Below, piece after piece: positions 33,041 through 45,636 of a stretch of 64,000 nt of DNA. The stretch is from Brachypterus glaber. Lineage: Eukaryota; Arthropoda; Insecta; Coleoptera; Kateretidae. The stretch's first letter is position 1. Each line of letters opens with the position of its first letter. The stretch covers positions 31,214,774 through 31,278,773 of the forward strand of contig OY294049.1 in assembly GCA_958510825.1 (NCBI GenBank). The letters run 5' to 3'. Under the pieces are notes generated by a model. The model was not told the origin of the DNA and did not search any database. It saw only the letters and a list, made by a program, of their open reading frames with translations. The position numbers and the translations under genes are program-made.

Positions 33041-35935
33041 TTATTTATTTATTTATTTTTATTTATTTAATTAACACCCAACAGTAAAACCAATTACAGG
33101 GTATCTTATAAAAAACCTTATATAAATACAAAGTACAAGTCTACAAGAAAAGAAAAACTTAAAACTAAATATTGTACATCCTTAAGTGGTTATTGACAAA
33201 TTCTTTAAATTTGGAGGATTTTAATAATGTATAGTCACATATAGCATGTATTTTATTAAATTAATTACAAATTTTATAAATTGGCGATGTATATTTAACA
33301 TTTGTTCGTGCAGTTGGCAGATAAAATAAATTCGTACCTCTAGCAGAGATTCTAGGTATACAAAATGGTAGTTCGCCAAGAATGTAGCTACAATCTATTT
33401 CATTGCGAAGTATTTTAAATAAGAAAATGCAAGAGGTACTAAATCTTCTAGATTCTAAGCCTAAAACGTCAAACCTTGACCACAAATAACTATTTCCAAT
33501 ACCCTGGGCGGGATACACACCATTCAACCTAAAGCATAAGAATTTAAGAAATTTACGCTGCACCCGCTCAATATCATTGATATATCTGTCATAGTATGGG
33601 TTCCATATAATGCTAGCATACTCAAGTTTACTTCTTACTAACGCAAAGTATAATGTTTTTAAACATTGAATATTTGTAAATTGCTTACAGTTTCTCATCA
33701 AAAAAGCCAACATGCGCGTTGACTCAGATTTTATTTTAAGAATGTGTTCCTTAAAAGTGAGCTTGCTATCAATAATTAGGCCTAAGTCCCTTATTGTGTC
33801 ACAAGTCATTTATTCCACACCACTCCTGAACTTTATCAATATTATCCTGCAAACGAATAGAGTCATAAAAATTGTTTATAGTGGTATAGAATTTCATGTC
33901 GTCGGCAAACAAAAGGCAATTTACATCCATTGCATCACATATGTCGTTAATGAACAAAAGAAAAAAATAAGGCCCGAGATTTGTGCCCTGGGGCACGCCA
34001 GACGTTACATCAAAGCCCAAAGACCTAAATCCATTACATTCAACATACTGAAATCGACTAGACAGGTATGAACGAAAAAAACTTATTAAATTATCACGAA
34101 AACCATACCAAGACATTTTGCGTAAAATTAGGGAATGATTAATTTTGTCGAAAGCTTTCGAGAAGTCTGTGAAAATAATATCGATCTGAGATTTTGGACA
34201 TTTTAGTTTTTTTGACAAGTATTCGATAAAACAGCTTAAATTGGTAGTGGTGGATCTCCCTTTCATAAACCCGTGTTGCGCATCTGATAGCAAGTTTTTA
34301 GTTAATGGATATAGATAATTATGCAGCAACATTTCCATTAATTTAGAAAAACCACATATAAGCGCTACAGGCCTGTAATTTTTTATATCGGTTCTATCCC
34401 CTGTTTTGAATATGGGGCAAATTTTAGAAACTTTCCATCTTGAGGGAAACTGTGATGACGATAAACCTAAATTAAATATTCTGGATAAAGGAAGAGCCAA
34501 AATATTAATACAATCTTTTATAAAAAAACTGGGAATCATATCTGGACCACAGGATGACTTCGGTTTTAGTTTTTTTGCTATTCGAATAATTTCAAGCTCG
34601 GAAAATTGCGGCAGTGTAATAGTTGAGTTACTTTGCCAAACAGGATTTTTCAGGTCTGTTACTTCACTCGGTATATTATAAACACTGGAGAAGTACTTGT
34701 CAAAGGCAGAAGCTATTTCCTTAGGGGAATTAAAAGTTTCATCACCAAGATGCATACTTGCGGGAATACCTGATATATTTTTCTTTGAATTAATGTACTT
34801 CCAAAAATCGTTTGGATTCTCCGACAAGTTATTCTGAACAGCATTTAAATATTGTGAGTAATTGGCCTTTATTTGATTTTTTGTAACGAAACGTAGTTCC
34901 TTATATTGATTGAGAAAAACATTACTACCAGTTTTTTTATATTTTTTAAATAATTTGTCCTTTTCCTTTAAGTTTTTAATTAGTTCTCTACCATACCATG
35001 ACGGATATTTATGTTTGGCGTTAGAAAACAGGGGTACAGTTTTATCAAAAACATTAAATATTTTTTCATAAAATTCGTCACATAATTTATTTACGTCCTC
35101 AGTATTATTGAATAGACTCCAGTCTACCTTGGACATTTCACTATATAATAGAGGATAATTAGCTCTTTTAAAGTTATATTTTTTCAGAAAAGCATCCTGT
35201 TGAAGAGTACGTATATCCGTACAATTAATATCAAAATTTATGCTCAATGCTGGATGGTGTGAATCCAATTTAACCAGGGGTAAGACATCCTGCTCTACCG
35301 AGCAGTTTAGATTAGACAGAACCAGATCTAAGAGACGATTATTAGCATTCAAAACAGTATTAAATTGTAAGAAATCAAAAAATTGCATAAAATTATAAGT
35401 TAATTCTGTATTTGTATCCCTATTGTCGCTATTAATAGTATGGTAGAATAAAGGTATATTAAAATCCCCCAAAATTATTATATTTTGACCATAAATGGTC
35501 TAAAATAATTCAAAACATTCATATAAATTTCTATAGATATCACTATTAGATTTACAAGGAACATACAGGCAAAATACGTAAAAGGTGGTTGAATTCATGG
35601 ATATTTTACAGCAAACAACATCAACAGAAGGAACTGCGCTGTAGAAGCTCCTAACAACAACCTGCGTAACGTTAAATTTTATGTTTACAGCCAGCAAGAC
35701 ACCACCAGCTCCAGGTAATAGCCTGTCGCTTCTAAAGACTGCATAGTTTTTATTGAAAAGTTCCGAACTATAAACATTGTCTTTAATCCAGGTTTCACTT
35801 AATGCATATATATCGTATTCTTCATTACTGGCTGCAGAATAAAATTCGTTAATCTTCGTGTTAAGGCCCCTTACATTCTGGTAGTATAACTTGACTGTAT
35901 TGCTGTTGAGTGTTCTATTCAATTTAAATTAGCAG
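33041..35935 (-). mobile_element. LINE on minus strand, near full ORF2 with three lesions
   Basis: The tail, read on the plus strand as tttatttatttatttattt at 33041-33075, marks the 3' end; coding sequence runs from 35922 down to 33261. The 3' tail abuts the truncated plus-strand LINE, so this element inserted into that one. ORF1 is absent, so the copy is 5'-truncated at about 35935. Confidence 0.88.
33261..35922 (-). pseudogene. LINE ORF2 (endonuclease-RT), one stop codon and one deletion
   Basis: The first part (35922-35503) is an APE-type endonuclease start: VKLYYQNVRGLNTK and ALSETWI. An in-frame TAG at 35502-35500 interrupts it; the same frame continues with ILGDFNIPLFY. The RT shows SSCGPDMIPSF, IFTDFSKAFDKINHS, SGVPQGTNLGPYFF and LLFADDMKFY. 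At about 33800 the frame stops after VQEWCGIND and resumes in another frame with TIRDLGLIIDSKL, and roughly 30-40 codons of the usual connector are missing, so a deletion is likely. It ends ARTNVKYTSPIYKIC. Not expected to be active. Confidence 0.88.
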
Positions 35936-37288
35936 TATTGTTGACAATTTTAGGAAAACCATTAAAATATGGATATGGAAGTTATGCAAGATATGTTGAT
36001 ATTCAGAGAGGGTAGTACAGCCTGCAGGCATCCTGAAGAAACAATTAGGGAAATGCTGGAAGAATTTTAACAAGACTAAATACCCAGATACCTCAATGAA
36101 ACTATTTATTTTTAATTAATTAAAATTTAATTTAAACCTATGTATAGGAACCTAAACTTGTTAAGTTTTTTTTTACACATATATACCTTTGTTTTTTTTT
36201 ATATTTTATATTTATTATATACTTAATTTTACATTAAATGTAAACACAGGCTAAAGGTCGATGGCCATTTGTAAGACTGTTAAAAAGTATTAAAGTATTA
36301 TTTATTAAACAATTCAGTATCACAGTTATACATTAAACAGTACAGCACAGTCCTTAAGCCCTATGGGTTTGTGTGGACCATTATAGACATAAAATATATA
36401 ATAAATGACTAGTCACAATTTCTTAAAGTAAAATACAATTCAAGTTGAATATAATCATAGGCGTACAATTAGGTACCATTTAAAGCACATAATCTTAATG
36501 CATACCAGGTACAGTGCCAGCATAATTACTCAGTAATGTTAGTAGTACAATAAATGACGTTTATTATTATTATTATTATTATTGTATCTCTAGGTACATT
36601 ATTTTATAATGTAATGAAAATAAAACTATGTAATTTTAATAATTATTAAAAAAACAACACTAAAAAATGCTAATAATCTACACATTTAATAGCAAATAAC
36701 ATATAATTTAATGATTAACTGATTTTGCTTTTCAATGCAGTAAAATTCTTCTCTTGCACCTTTTTTCTTTATTTTTCACCTATTCACATTACGATGCCAT
36801 CACATATTCCGAATTTTAGTATTAGTTTTATTATATTTGCTGTTTTTATAAAAAATAAGATTTATTTTTTCTAACAAATATCGCAATTATTTTTGACAAA
36901 TATGTGACATTTTCCTTCAAAATTTTCGACAGCTTGTCATGGAATGGCCCACTAGGAAGTCTGGCACCTAAGCCAGTAGCGCGGCCTGGAAGTGAAGGAC
37001 GCCTTAGTATTAAGGGAAAGGGGGCACAGTGGCGTCTTTTTAAAATTTGTGAAAATCAGATTTTTTGTATACTACGCTTCTTTGGCCTTTAAGCTAACAT
37101 AATTTATAGGTTTAGATTAAAAATGAAAAGACCATTATTTTTTACAAGTATTTTTTTGACAGTATGTCATTTGATTCATTGTGCCCCTAGCGCAGGGTAC
37201 AGTAAATCACTGCATTAATTAACCAGACCAGTTTAAAGTGGACATGAAAAAAATATACCAAATATCTAATAAATCTGTGTAAACACAC
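35936..37288. other. No gene; repeat fragments in intron 2
   Basis: Contains a short plus-strand ORF at about 35970-36070 ending EETIREMLEEF that I do not recognise. Between 36240 and 36590 is a dispersed block with ggtcgatggccatttgtaag, whose inverse phrase aaatggccatcgac recurs at 55560, ending in a (tta)n microsatellite at 36557-36583. The block shared with 31.7 kb is at 36945-37005. Confidence 0.5.
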
Positions 37289-37394
37289 TTATACCGGGCG
37301 AGTTTTGTTTATGCCCACCCCAAAATTATTTTTTTTTGTTTCACTTCGGCGAAACCGGCATAAATGTTTTTTTTAATGAACACTGTAATTTTTT
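37289..37394 (-). repeat. Dispersed repeat C, copy 1 (inverted)
   Basis: Reads tataccgggcgagttttgtt, then gcccacccc, tttcacttcggcgaaaccgg and ttaatgaacactgta. It is the inverse of the copies at 46392-46549 and 51285-51487 (cattaaaaaaaaacat, ccggaagtgaaacaaaaa, cataaataaaactcaccc). Confidence 0.75.
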
Positions 37395-37849
37395 TACATT
37401 TTTGAATTTAGCCAAAAATTCTATGAATAAAAAACTGATTGTTTTTTTTTTACTTTTTTTTCGTTTTTGGTTTTATCGTATAAAAACAAGATTTACATAA
37501 TATACCTTGTTTTTACTTATTTAAGCTCCTTAACACTTTAAGCGCCCATGCCAGAAATGAGTAAGGGTCCACTGGGCCACCTGATTTTTTTTCGTGTAAT
37601 TTAGTGGAAATAGGCCAAAAATTTGTTCTAAAATACTTTTACAAAAAAAAAAATATGTTTAAGGGTTTAAGTGGGTGAGCACCATTAAAGATGCTCAGAG
37701 CAACTAAGGCACGTCTATGTATATTAAATTAAAATAAAAATAAAAAAACTCAATAAAAACCTTTGTTTTTGTTTCCTTATTTCATTTAATTGTTATCATT
37801 TTATTTGCACGTATAAATTTAGTTCAAAAATACATTTGCTGTGAAAACC

Positions 37850-37999
37850 ATGGATTTTAATATAAACTTATCATCAGATGAAGATCTATTTTCGCCAACT
37901 GATTCTGACGAATATATTCTCAGTACGAGTGATTCTGATTTTTATATAGATACTAAATATTCGAAAGATATGTACTTATTTATAACATTATCAGAATAA
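37850..37999 (+). pseudogene. piggyBac-like transposase, N-terminal fragment
   Basis: 49 residues from ATG 37850, very acidic (SSDEDLFSPTDSDEYI, then STSDSDFYID). Acidic Asp/Ser-rich N-termini are usual in piggyBac transposases; the following DNA-binding and RNase H-like domains are missing. It is assigned by position within the TTAA-bounded element as much as by sequence. Confidence 0.6.
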
Positions 38000-38524
38000 T
38001 AGTTTATTTAGTTTATTTATTTTATTTCTAGCTTAAATTTTAGTCGATATATTTTTTTAACTTTTCGTAAAACATTATTCGATTGTAATTAATTTTACCG
38101 ACACCGGCTGTCAGAGAAAAATCAGAACAATTTTTACATATTTTTTCTTCATTATATATTATACTATTATTATATTATTCACAGCGCCAGCGCTGGAATA
38201 ATATTATACGGTAGTTTCAAATTTTCAAAAAAAATCAAAAATCGTCCTAGACAAAAAATTATTGGATATAAATTTGTTTCATGAAAAACCAAGCAACTTT
38301 TGTTTTTTTTTTAAATGTTTGTCCGTCCGTTCGTCTGTCCGATGTCACAATTTTTGTAGACACGATAACACAAGAACGAATAATCCGATCGTATTAAAAT
38401 TTTCAGTTTAAAAAAAAATCGAAAAATGCTGAAACAAAATTCATATTAATTTTTTTATTATAAAGATCAATTAAAAAAAAATAAAAATAAAAAAAAAAGT
38501 ATGAATAAAAGAAGCCGTTGTAGT

Positions 38525-38529
38525 AAATG
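38525..38529. repeat. Left target-site duplication of BEL/Pao element
   Basis: aaatg, repeated exactly at 45460-45464 on the other side. Five bases is the expected length for BEL/Pao integrases. Confidence 0.92.
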
Positions 38530-39042
38530 TGTGCGCGTTTACGATAGAAAATAGTATAAAAAAGCTAATTCTAGACCGAAAACCATCAAATGCGTGTATA
38601 AAAAATTGGATAGCTGACCTGTAGATATATCTGGATTCTTCTTTGGTGGTCTCTGCAATATCTGGGCCCAGATGATGATTGCTGCCTTTCTTGGTGCGTT
38701 GAAAAGTCTGTCACATTTAATTTTAGCGGAAAAAGCACTTAACAATAAAATTATAGCGGAAGAGGTTTTAACACATGTTTACCGGTTTTATCACCATTGT
38801 TTCTCTTGCGCAAGCGCGGTAAAAAAGTTCCCCACTTTGAATACTAGCGGAAATTAATTTAAATAAAACGCGGGAAAAAAAACCCTAATATAAACGAAGT
38901 AAAATCTACCCTTATTTTACCCCTAAATAATAACTAAATAAATCGCGATTAATGAAAAATCCAATAAATAAATAAAAGAAAATAACTGCGTGTTTTTTAT
39001 ATAAATTAAATAAAAATAAAGGAATTGAGCGAAAACCCAACA
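38530..39042 (-). repeat. 3' LTR of BEL/Pao element
   Basis: On the plus strand it runs from tgtgcgcgtttacgatagaa to gcgaaaacccaaca, i.e. TGTTGGG at the 5' end of the element strand and CGCACA at the 3' end. Matches 44947-45459 almost perfectly. Confidence 0.95.
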
Positions 39043-39055
39043 TTCCGCCCACCAA
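39043..39055 (-). other. Polypurine tract candidate
   Basis: Minus strand TTGGTGGGCGGAA directly before the 3' LTR; likely primer for plus-strand cDNA. It is only partly purine. Confidence 0.5.
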
Positions 39056-39081
39056 ATGCGAATGCATTTAAACAAAAAAAA

Positions 39082-42000
39082 CTAATTAGAGGGTAAAGGA
39101 CAAAGTTTAACAACTGGTCTCTTGCGCAGACCATTTGCGGTGCGAAGCGTTACTACTCTGCATACTCCATCACTGCCACTATGCAACTCTACTACTCTTC
39201 CCATGCGCCACACTAAAGGCGACAAGTTTTCGTCCTTAATGAGAACTAAAGCCCCAACTTTAATATTTTCAGTGTGCTTAGTCCACTTTTCGCGTTGCTG
39301 AAGCGTACATAAATATTCAGAATGCCAGCGTTTCCAAAAATCACCGTGTAGGCGTTGTAAAAGCTGCCAACGATTTAAACGGCTAATCTTTAAAGAAGAA
39401 AGGTCAGGCTCTGGTAAGGCCGTAAGCGGGGAAAGAGTCAAAAAGTGACCAGGAGTAAGACACTGTAAATCCGAACTATCACTAGACAGCGGACAAAGCG
39501 GGCGAGAGTTTAACACGGCCTCTATTTGTACTAGAAGCGTATAAAATTCTTCATAAGTCAAAATTTGTTGACCAATGACTCGATAAATGTGAGTTTTAAC
39601 GGATTTAACTCCACTCTCAAATAGACCACCAAAATGTGAACCGGAAGGCGGATTTAAATTCCAAATAATTTTTTCGCGTTCAGCTGCTTGCTGAAAGTTA
39701 AATAAAATTTCGCGTCTTGCGGCGACAAAATTTCCTCCATTATCGGTGAAAAATTGCGATATTCTTCCTCTCCGTGCGATAAACCTGCGTAGCGCCGCGA
39801 GAAATGCTTCCATGCTTAAATCCGAAGCCAATTCCAAATGAATTGCCTTGGTTACTGCGCAAACAAATACACAAATGTAAGCCTTTTGACTTTTAACGCC
39901 GCGGTTCTTTCCCATAGTGACAAAAAACGGGCCAGCAAAGTCTGCGCATGCGCAACTAAAAGCCTTTATCTGATTTATGCGAAAAGAAGGTAAATCACCC
40001 ATAAAGGGTTGTAGCGGGACGGGTTTAGCGCGAAAACAGCGGTAACAGTTAGACAGGCAATGCCTAATAGCACGTTTCGGAGAAAGAATCCAGAAGTTCT
40101 GTAGTAACAAAAAATGTAAAGCGTTCAAACCAACATGAAGATTTTTATTATGACAATCTTCAATGATTAAGTAAGTTAGACGATGATCGCGGGGCAATAG
40201 TAGCGGAAATTTTCTATCATAATCTAGATCAAAAGAATGAGTCAATCTACCCCCAACTCTTAGCAAACCGGAGTCATCAATAAACGGGTTAAGTTTGCGT
40301 AGCGGTTTAGACAATACATTTTTATTTTTCATTTTATTTAAATCATCCATAAAAGCGATTTTTTGTACGTGTTTAACTAATATAAGTAATGTATTATAAA
40401 GTTCTTCCTCGTGAAAGGGTCCCACTTTGCGTTTGTCCGGAAAACGGCAACTATTAATAAAACGTAAAATATAAGTTAAAATACGCAATATTTTAGAAAG
40501 TTTGGAAAATCTTTCCAGTAGCGAATCCAAAAGGATTGGTTCAAGTGCGGCGGCAAAAGTAAATATTTTGGCTTCAGGAAGGTCATTTTCTTGGGTAATA
40601 TCTAGCGGCCAAGTATCAGGGGGGTTTTGTAACCAATCAGGCCACGCCCACCATAACTTATTATTTAATAACTCGGCGGGTAAAAGTCCACGACTTGCGG
40701 GATCCGCGGGGTTCGCATCAGTACCTACATGGTACCATAGATTGGGAGAAACCTTACTCTGAATGTGACTAACTCGGTTACTGACGAACGTCTGCCACCG
40801 ATGCGGCGATGACCGGATCCAAGAGAGCGCTACTGTTGAATCGGTAAAAGCATATATTTTTGAAACCGAAATAATACTCGAATAGGTATTTAAAATATAT
40901 TCTATCAAATCCGATAATAGAACAGCGGCACATAACTCAAGTTTAGGTATGGAAATGCGTTTTAACGGAGCTACTTTAGTTTTAGCCGAAACCAAAGAAA
41001 CTTTAGCAGTACCGTCCGGTAACGTAAATTTAAAATATACTATCGACGCATAACCGCGCTCTGAGCTATCTCCAAAGCCGATGAGGTCACATGAAGTATA
41101 TTTATTTTCAAAAACTAATTGACGTGGAATTTGTAAATTTTCTAAAAGAGGTAATTCAGATTTATACTGATTCCAGCGTGCCTGTACCTCAGGAGGGGTG
41201 GGATCATCCCAATCCAACCCAAGTGTCCACAAATATTGAATTAAATATTTCGCGAAAAAGGTAAGTGGTGCTAGAAAACCGATAGGGTCAAAAATTCTAG
41301 CAATTTCTGAAAGTACAGTGCGTTTTGTGCAAGCGTTATCTTGTAAATTAATTTTATAAGAAAAGGTGTCTGATGAAGGTTGCCATTGCAGCCCTAAAAT
41401 TTTAATATATTCTGGGCTGTCATCGAAATTTAGCGAATTCTGTAAAGTATATTCCCTTGGGATATTTTCTAAAAGTCTTGCGTCATTACTGGCCCATTTG
41501 CGTAACTCAAAACCCCCTCGCTTTAATAAAGAAATAATTTGCGATTGTAAATTTAAACAAGAATCTATGTCATCCCTACCACAAGCGATGTCATCCACGT
41601 AAATGTGTTCCGCTACCACGTCGCATGCCAACGGAAAAGATTCCCTTTCATCTTCACATAATTTGAGAATTGTGCGATTTGCTAAGAAGGGACTCGAGTT
41701 ACACCCGTATGTAACAGTCGAAAGCTCGTAATGTTGAATAGCATCTTTCGGCGAAAATCTCCAGAGAATCCTTTGGTATTTTCTATGTGCGGGATTAATT
41801 AATATTTAACGAAACATTTGTTTAATGTCCGAAGTAAAAACATAAGTCGGAACTCTGAATTTTAAAAGTAAACTAACGAGACAGTTTTGGAGCTTTTTAC
41901 CAGGTAAGAGGGTATCATTTAGTGAAAGACCGTTTTCACTATCACATGCCCCATTGAAAACCACTCTTAGCTTTTTTGACTCATCATTTTTAAATACACA

Positions 42001-44203
42001 ATGATGACTAATGTAGTAACATTCATCATTTTCAGAATCTGCAGTAACTAGCTGCATATGATTAGAATTTAAATAATCTAACATGAATTCAGAATATTGT
42101 TTATATAGGGGCGGGTTATTTATTAAGCGGCGTTCTAACGAATAAAATCTGCGTAACGCAATATTACGCGATCCCGGAAAACTAGGGGTGATATTGTTGC
42201 GAAAAGGTAAATTTACTATGTATCTACCCGTATTATTGCGAGTATGCGTTTCTAAAAATATGTTTTCACAGAGTGTTTCATCTGCAGAGAGGGGCGGGGG
42301 CGATTTTGCGACCTCTTCCAAGGTCCAAAATCTCTTAAAAGTATCATCTAGCGACTCCGGCTCAGACCGGTCCGAAATAAAAAATTGCTTAATATTTGAA
42401 GCCTTTTTCATCGCGGTGTTCCCTATTAAAATCCACCCAAATATGGTTTGAATGGCTGAGGGCTGAGTTGAAACAGAACTATGTTTAAGAGACCCAGTTA
42501 AAATATGCGGAAATATCTGAGCACCGATAAGCATGTCAACCTTTGAAGGTATATTAAAATGCTTATCTGCTAATTTTAAATTCTTAATGTGATCATAAGA
42601 ATCTACATTAATAAATTCGCTAGGCATTGAATCTGAAATAGTGTCTACAATTAAAGCGTTTAATTCGAATTTAAAATCGATATTATCTATCGGTCGAATA
42701 GAACAGGCAACAGCGCCCTTTGTTACCGTAGCCACGTTACCGATACACTGAATAGTTTGTGAAAAATCAAGTTTATTTAAGCTTAACATATTTGCGCACT
42801 GAGTTGTGATAAAATTCGCCTGACTGCAGGAGTCAATCAAAATCCTAATTCGGCGTGTTTTATCGTCTCTGTCCAAAATTTTTACTTCAGCAGTGGGTAA
42901 AACAATTGAACTAAAATGTGTGTTTGGTATCGCGACATTAAAAGTGGAGGGGTTAGCGCAGGCTGCTTCAAGAGGTTGCTCCGTGGACTTTGTATCGAAA
43001 TGAAGCAGTGAATGATGCGGAAGAGTGCAGTAACTACAACGTGATAGACTTTTACACTTCGAAAATTTATGTAAACTAGAAAGGCAATTTATGCATAATT
43101 TATTTTGTTTAGCCAATGAATACCTTTCTTTAGGCGGTTTGTTCAAAAAGGTTTGACAGCGATAAATATTATGATCGCCGTTGCAACATAGACATTTTTG
43201 TGAATTTTCACTATTAATAAAAAAATTTGCGGGTTTTGGCTTATAAAATTTAGAATCAAATTTTGCGGTATTATTATTATTTTTATTAGGCGTCTGTGAT
43301 GAGGGTTCCTTGCACACAGAAAGCGAGACAGTTTCCAAAGCGGTACACTGTTTTTCTAAAAATGTTTTTAATTGAGCGTAAGAAGGAATATCCGTAGTAG
43401 CGTATTGCAATTCAAATCTTTTAATAGAAGATGCGTCTAATTTTTTAATAAGCGTATGAAACAAAATAAAGTCCCAATTATGTACGGGTAAATTTAGGGT
43501 TTTTAGAGACTCCAAATTTTCCGAAAAAGTGTCCAACATATTACGTAATCCCGGGGCTGAATCAGAGGTTAACTTGGGTAAGTTATCTCTCCAACAAGAT
43601 GTGGCGATTGCCCTTTGATTAGAATAGCGGTCAACAAGCGTTTTATAAGCGATTTCATAATTATTACTAGTTAAACTTAGCGATTTAATAAGCGATAATG
43701 GTTCGCTTGTTAGCGAAGATAAGAGATAGGAAAATTTTTCAATTTCGCCAATAGACGAATTCCTATGGATAAGCGAGTTAAAGAGATCTATGAAGGTTGG
43801 AAAATTCTTTACCATCAAATACAGTAAGCGTGATTTTAGGCAATTTGACATTAGGACTAGAAGAAGTGCTTGTATTATGAATGGATCTATTTAAATCATT
43901 TTCAAAAAATTCATAACAAATAGATTTAACGGTATCATATGCCTCATCAAATTGTTTTTGAATCGCATATTGTTCCTCTCTATTTGCATCTGCGTCTGTC
44001 ATCTTATACAAAAGAGCGTTGTGACTCTTTTGGAAGTCACCTTGAATTTTATCAACATCTTCATAGACCATCCTTAACCGTCCACGAAGAGATTCCTCCG
44101 TTTTGGATAAGTTGGCCAACGCCAAGTGATCCTGAATTTTTTTCAGAGCGGCCTCACGCTGAATTGTGGCCATACCAGTGCTTGTACCTGTAGTAGGAGG
44201 CAT
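39082..44203 (-). pseudogene. gag-pol: BEL/Pao gag-pol polyprotein with one frameshift and one stop
   Basis: The likely start is ATG 44203 (MPPTTG); an upstream ATG at 44251 is also in frame. The gag zinc-knuckle region shows CLCCNGDHNIYRC and CINCLSSLHKFSKC. The protease-like site is LIDSCSQANFI, with Cys where Gly is usual. RT: FTSDIKQMF and IYVDDIACG. RNase H: FGDSSERGYAS, PKLELCAA, AFTDSTVALSW. Integrase: a zinc-binding His/Cys pattern (LHVGLNALHF, then CLSNCYRC), then CADFAGPF, FTDNGGNF and FGGLFESGVKSVK, the three catalytic acids. A one-base length change in a T run near 43810 shifts frame, and an in-frame TAA at 41808-41806 lies just after the first RT motif. Otherwise complete to the stop at 39082. 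Confidence 0.93.
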
Positions 44204-44926
44204 GGTGTTTCGACGTAAGTACAACGAAAGTATATATGCTAATGCACACAAAAAATAAAAAAGCGTAAATGAGCGTAGAATTGCAATATATCTAGCGTAA
44301 AATACAAAAACTGGTTATAAAGTTTTTAACCAAATGCGTAGATATTAACAAATAAAGTTAAATCTAATAATAAGCGTGACCCAAGTAGTCAAAATTAAGC
44401 GGCGTGAATAACACAAGCGAATGAAAAATAAGCGTTTGAGATTTATAAGCGTGACAAAAAATTAAAATTATGAGCGTGACACAAGTAGTCAAAAATTAAG
44501 CGGTGAAAATAACACAAGCGAGTGAAAACTAAGCGTGACTAAAGTCAATATCAAGCGTTAATATTTAAATATTTAAACTTAGCGAAAAAAAATAAAATGC
44601 GGTTACTGCGTATTTCGGTGTATCTCCCTAGCATATGTGTCCCATCTTTGGATAAACTGGATACCTTAGTGCGTTCTCACCTTAACGGCTAAATCGAGAT
44701 AAGACACAATAAGTGCAAGTGAGAGGCACACCGTCTAGCGTAAGAAACAATAAATCGATATTGATCTTCCTAGTAGAGTTGCGTGTGGTGTGACAGAGAT
44801 AGAGCGATGCGCATGACCTGTGCAACAGACAAAGATAGCGATACCTTTTTGAAAAATAGTAAATTATGCAGTTATTATCTATTATTTCTCAATTTGAGAT
44901 AAACCCACAGATGAATCTACACAGAA
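44204..44926 (-). other. BEL/Pao untranslated leader with direct repeats
   Basis: No ORF. Between about 44370 and 44540, blocks taagcgtgac, caagtagtcaaaa, ttaagcggcgtgaataacac and acaagcgaatgaaaa occur twice with small changes, spaced by about 80-100 bp. The leader is strikingly full of agcg. Confidence 0.65.
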
Positions 44927-44943
44927 TCCGGCTCGAAGGACCA
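44927..44943 (-). promoter_or_regulatory. Primer binding site of BEL/Pao element
   Basis: Minus strand TGGTCCTTCGAGCCGGA, three bases after the 5' LTR. It begins with TGG as expected for pairing to a tRNA 3' CCA end; the tRNA identity was not determined. Confidence 0.8.
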
Positions 44944-44946
44944 AAA

Positions 44947-45459
44947 TGTGCGCGTTTACGATAGAAAATAGTATAAAAAAGCTAATTCTAGACCGAAAAC
45001 CATCAAATGCGTGTATAAAAAATTGGATAGCTGACCTGTAGATATATCTGGATTCTTCTTTGGTGGTCTCTGCAATATCTGGGCCCAGATGATGATTGCT
45101 GCCTTTCTTGGTGCGTTGAAAAGTCTGTCACATTTAATTTTAGCGGAAAAAGCACTTAACAATAAAATTATAGCGGAAGAGGTTTTAACACATGTTTACC
45201 GATTTTATCACCATTGTTTCTCTTGCGCAAGCGCGGTAAAAAAGTTCCCCACTTTGAATACTAGCGGAAATTAATTTAAATAAAACGCGGGAAAAAAACC
45301 CTAATATAAACGAAGTAAAATCTACCCTTATTTTACCCCTAAATAATAACTAAATAAATCGCGATTAATGAAAAATCCAATAAATAAATAAAAGAAAATA
45401 ACTGCGTGTTTTTTTATATAAATTAAATAAAAATAAAGGAATTGAGCGAAAACCCAACA
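44947..45459 (-). repeat. 5' LTR of BEL/Pao element
   Basis: 513 bp, nearly identical to 38530-39042. Followed on the plus strand by the aaatg duplication and then by piggyBac-like coding sequence. Confidence 0.95.
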
Positions 45460-45636
45460 AAATGTTACTATGATCTTAGAAAAAGGCATGATCGCATTTA
45501 CGCCCAAAAAAATACACCAAAGACAAGTTACAAATGTCAAAAATGGAGTAAATACTTTTGTGTAGCTTCTTTCAAAGTCATAAGAGTTGTATCAATTAAA
45601 ATTAAAATATTACATAGTTATAAGGTTTTTATTTAA
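45460..45636 (+). pseudogene. piggyBac-like transposase, C-terminal cysteine-rich fragment
   Basis: Together with 38500-38529 (KRSRCSK) this reads on through CYYDLRKRHDRIY, TSYKCQKWSKYFC and ASFKVI. The C..C, then C..(W), then C, then F pattern matches the C-terminal zinc-binding region of piggyBac transposases, with some cysteines lost. The BEL/Pao element inserted within this region, between the first CxxC residues. Confidence 0.65.

Larger units (their letters stand above)
38530..45459 (-). mobile_element. BEL/Pao LTR retrotransposon, complete, two coding lesions
   Basis: 6930 bp with two 513-bp LTRs that differ by one substitution and two single-base homopolymer changes, a perfect 5-bp target duplication (aaatg), a primer binding site, a purine-rich tract and a single gag-pol reading frame. 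Two lesions break the frame. LTR near-identity means a very recent insertion. The coding strand is the same as that of the host gene. The element is rich in agcg and gcg words, unlike its surroundings. Confidence 0.96.

Noticed and set aside
34406..34681. 91-codon plus-strand ORF
   Set aside because: Antisense to the LINE ORF2 at 33.3-35.9 kb.
38672..38857. Small ORF present twice (also at 45089-45274)
   Set aside because: It lies in the LTRs of the BEL/Pao element, so the repetition is due to LTR identity and not to a duplicated gene.
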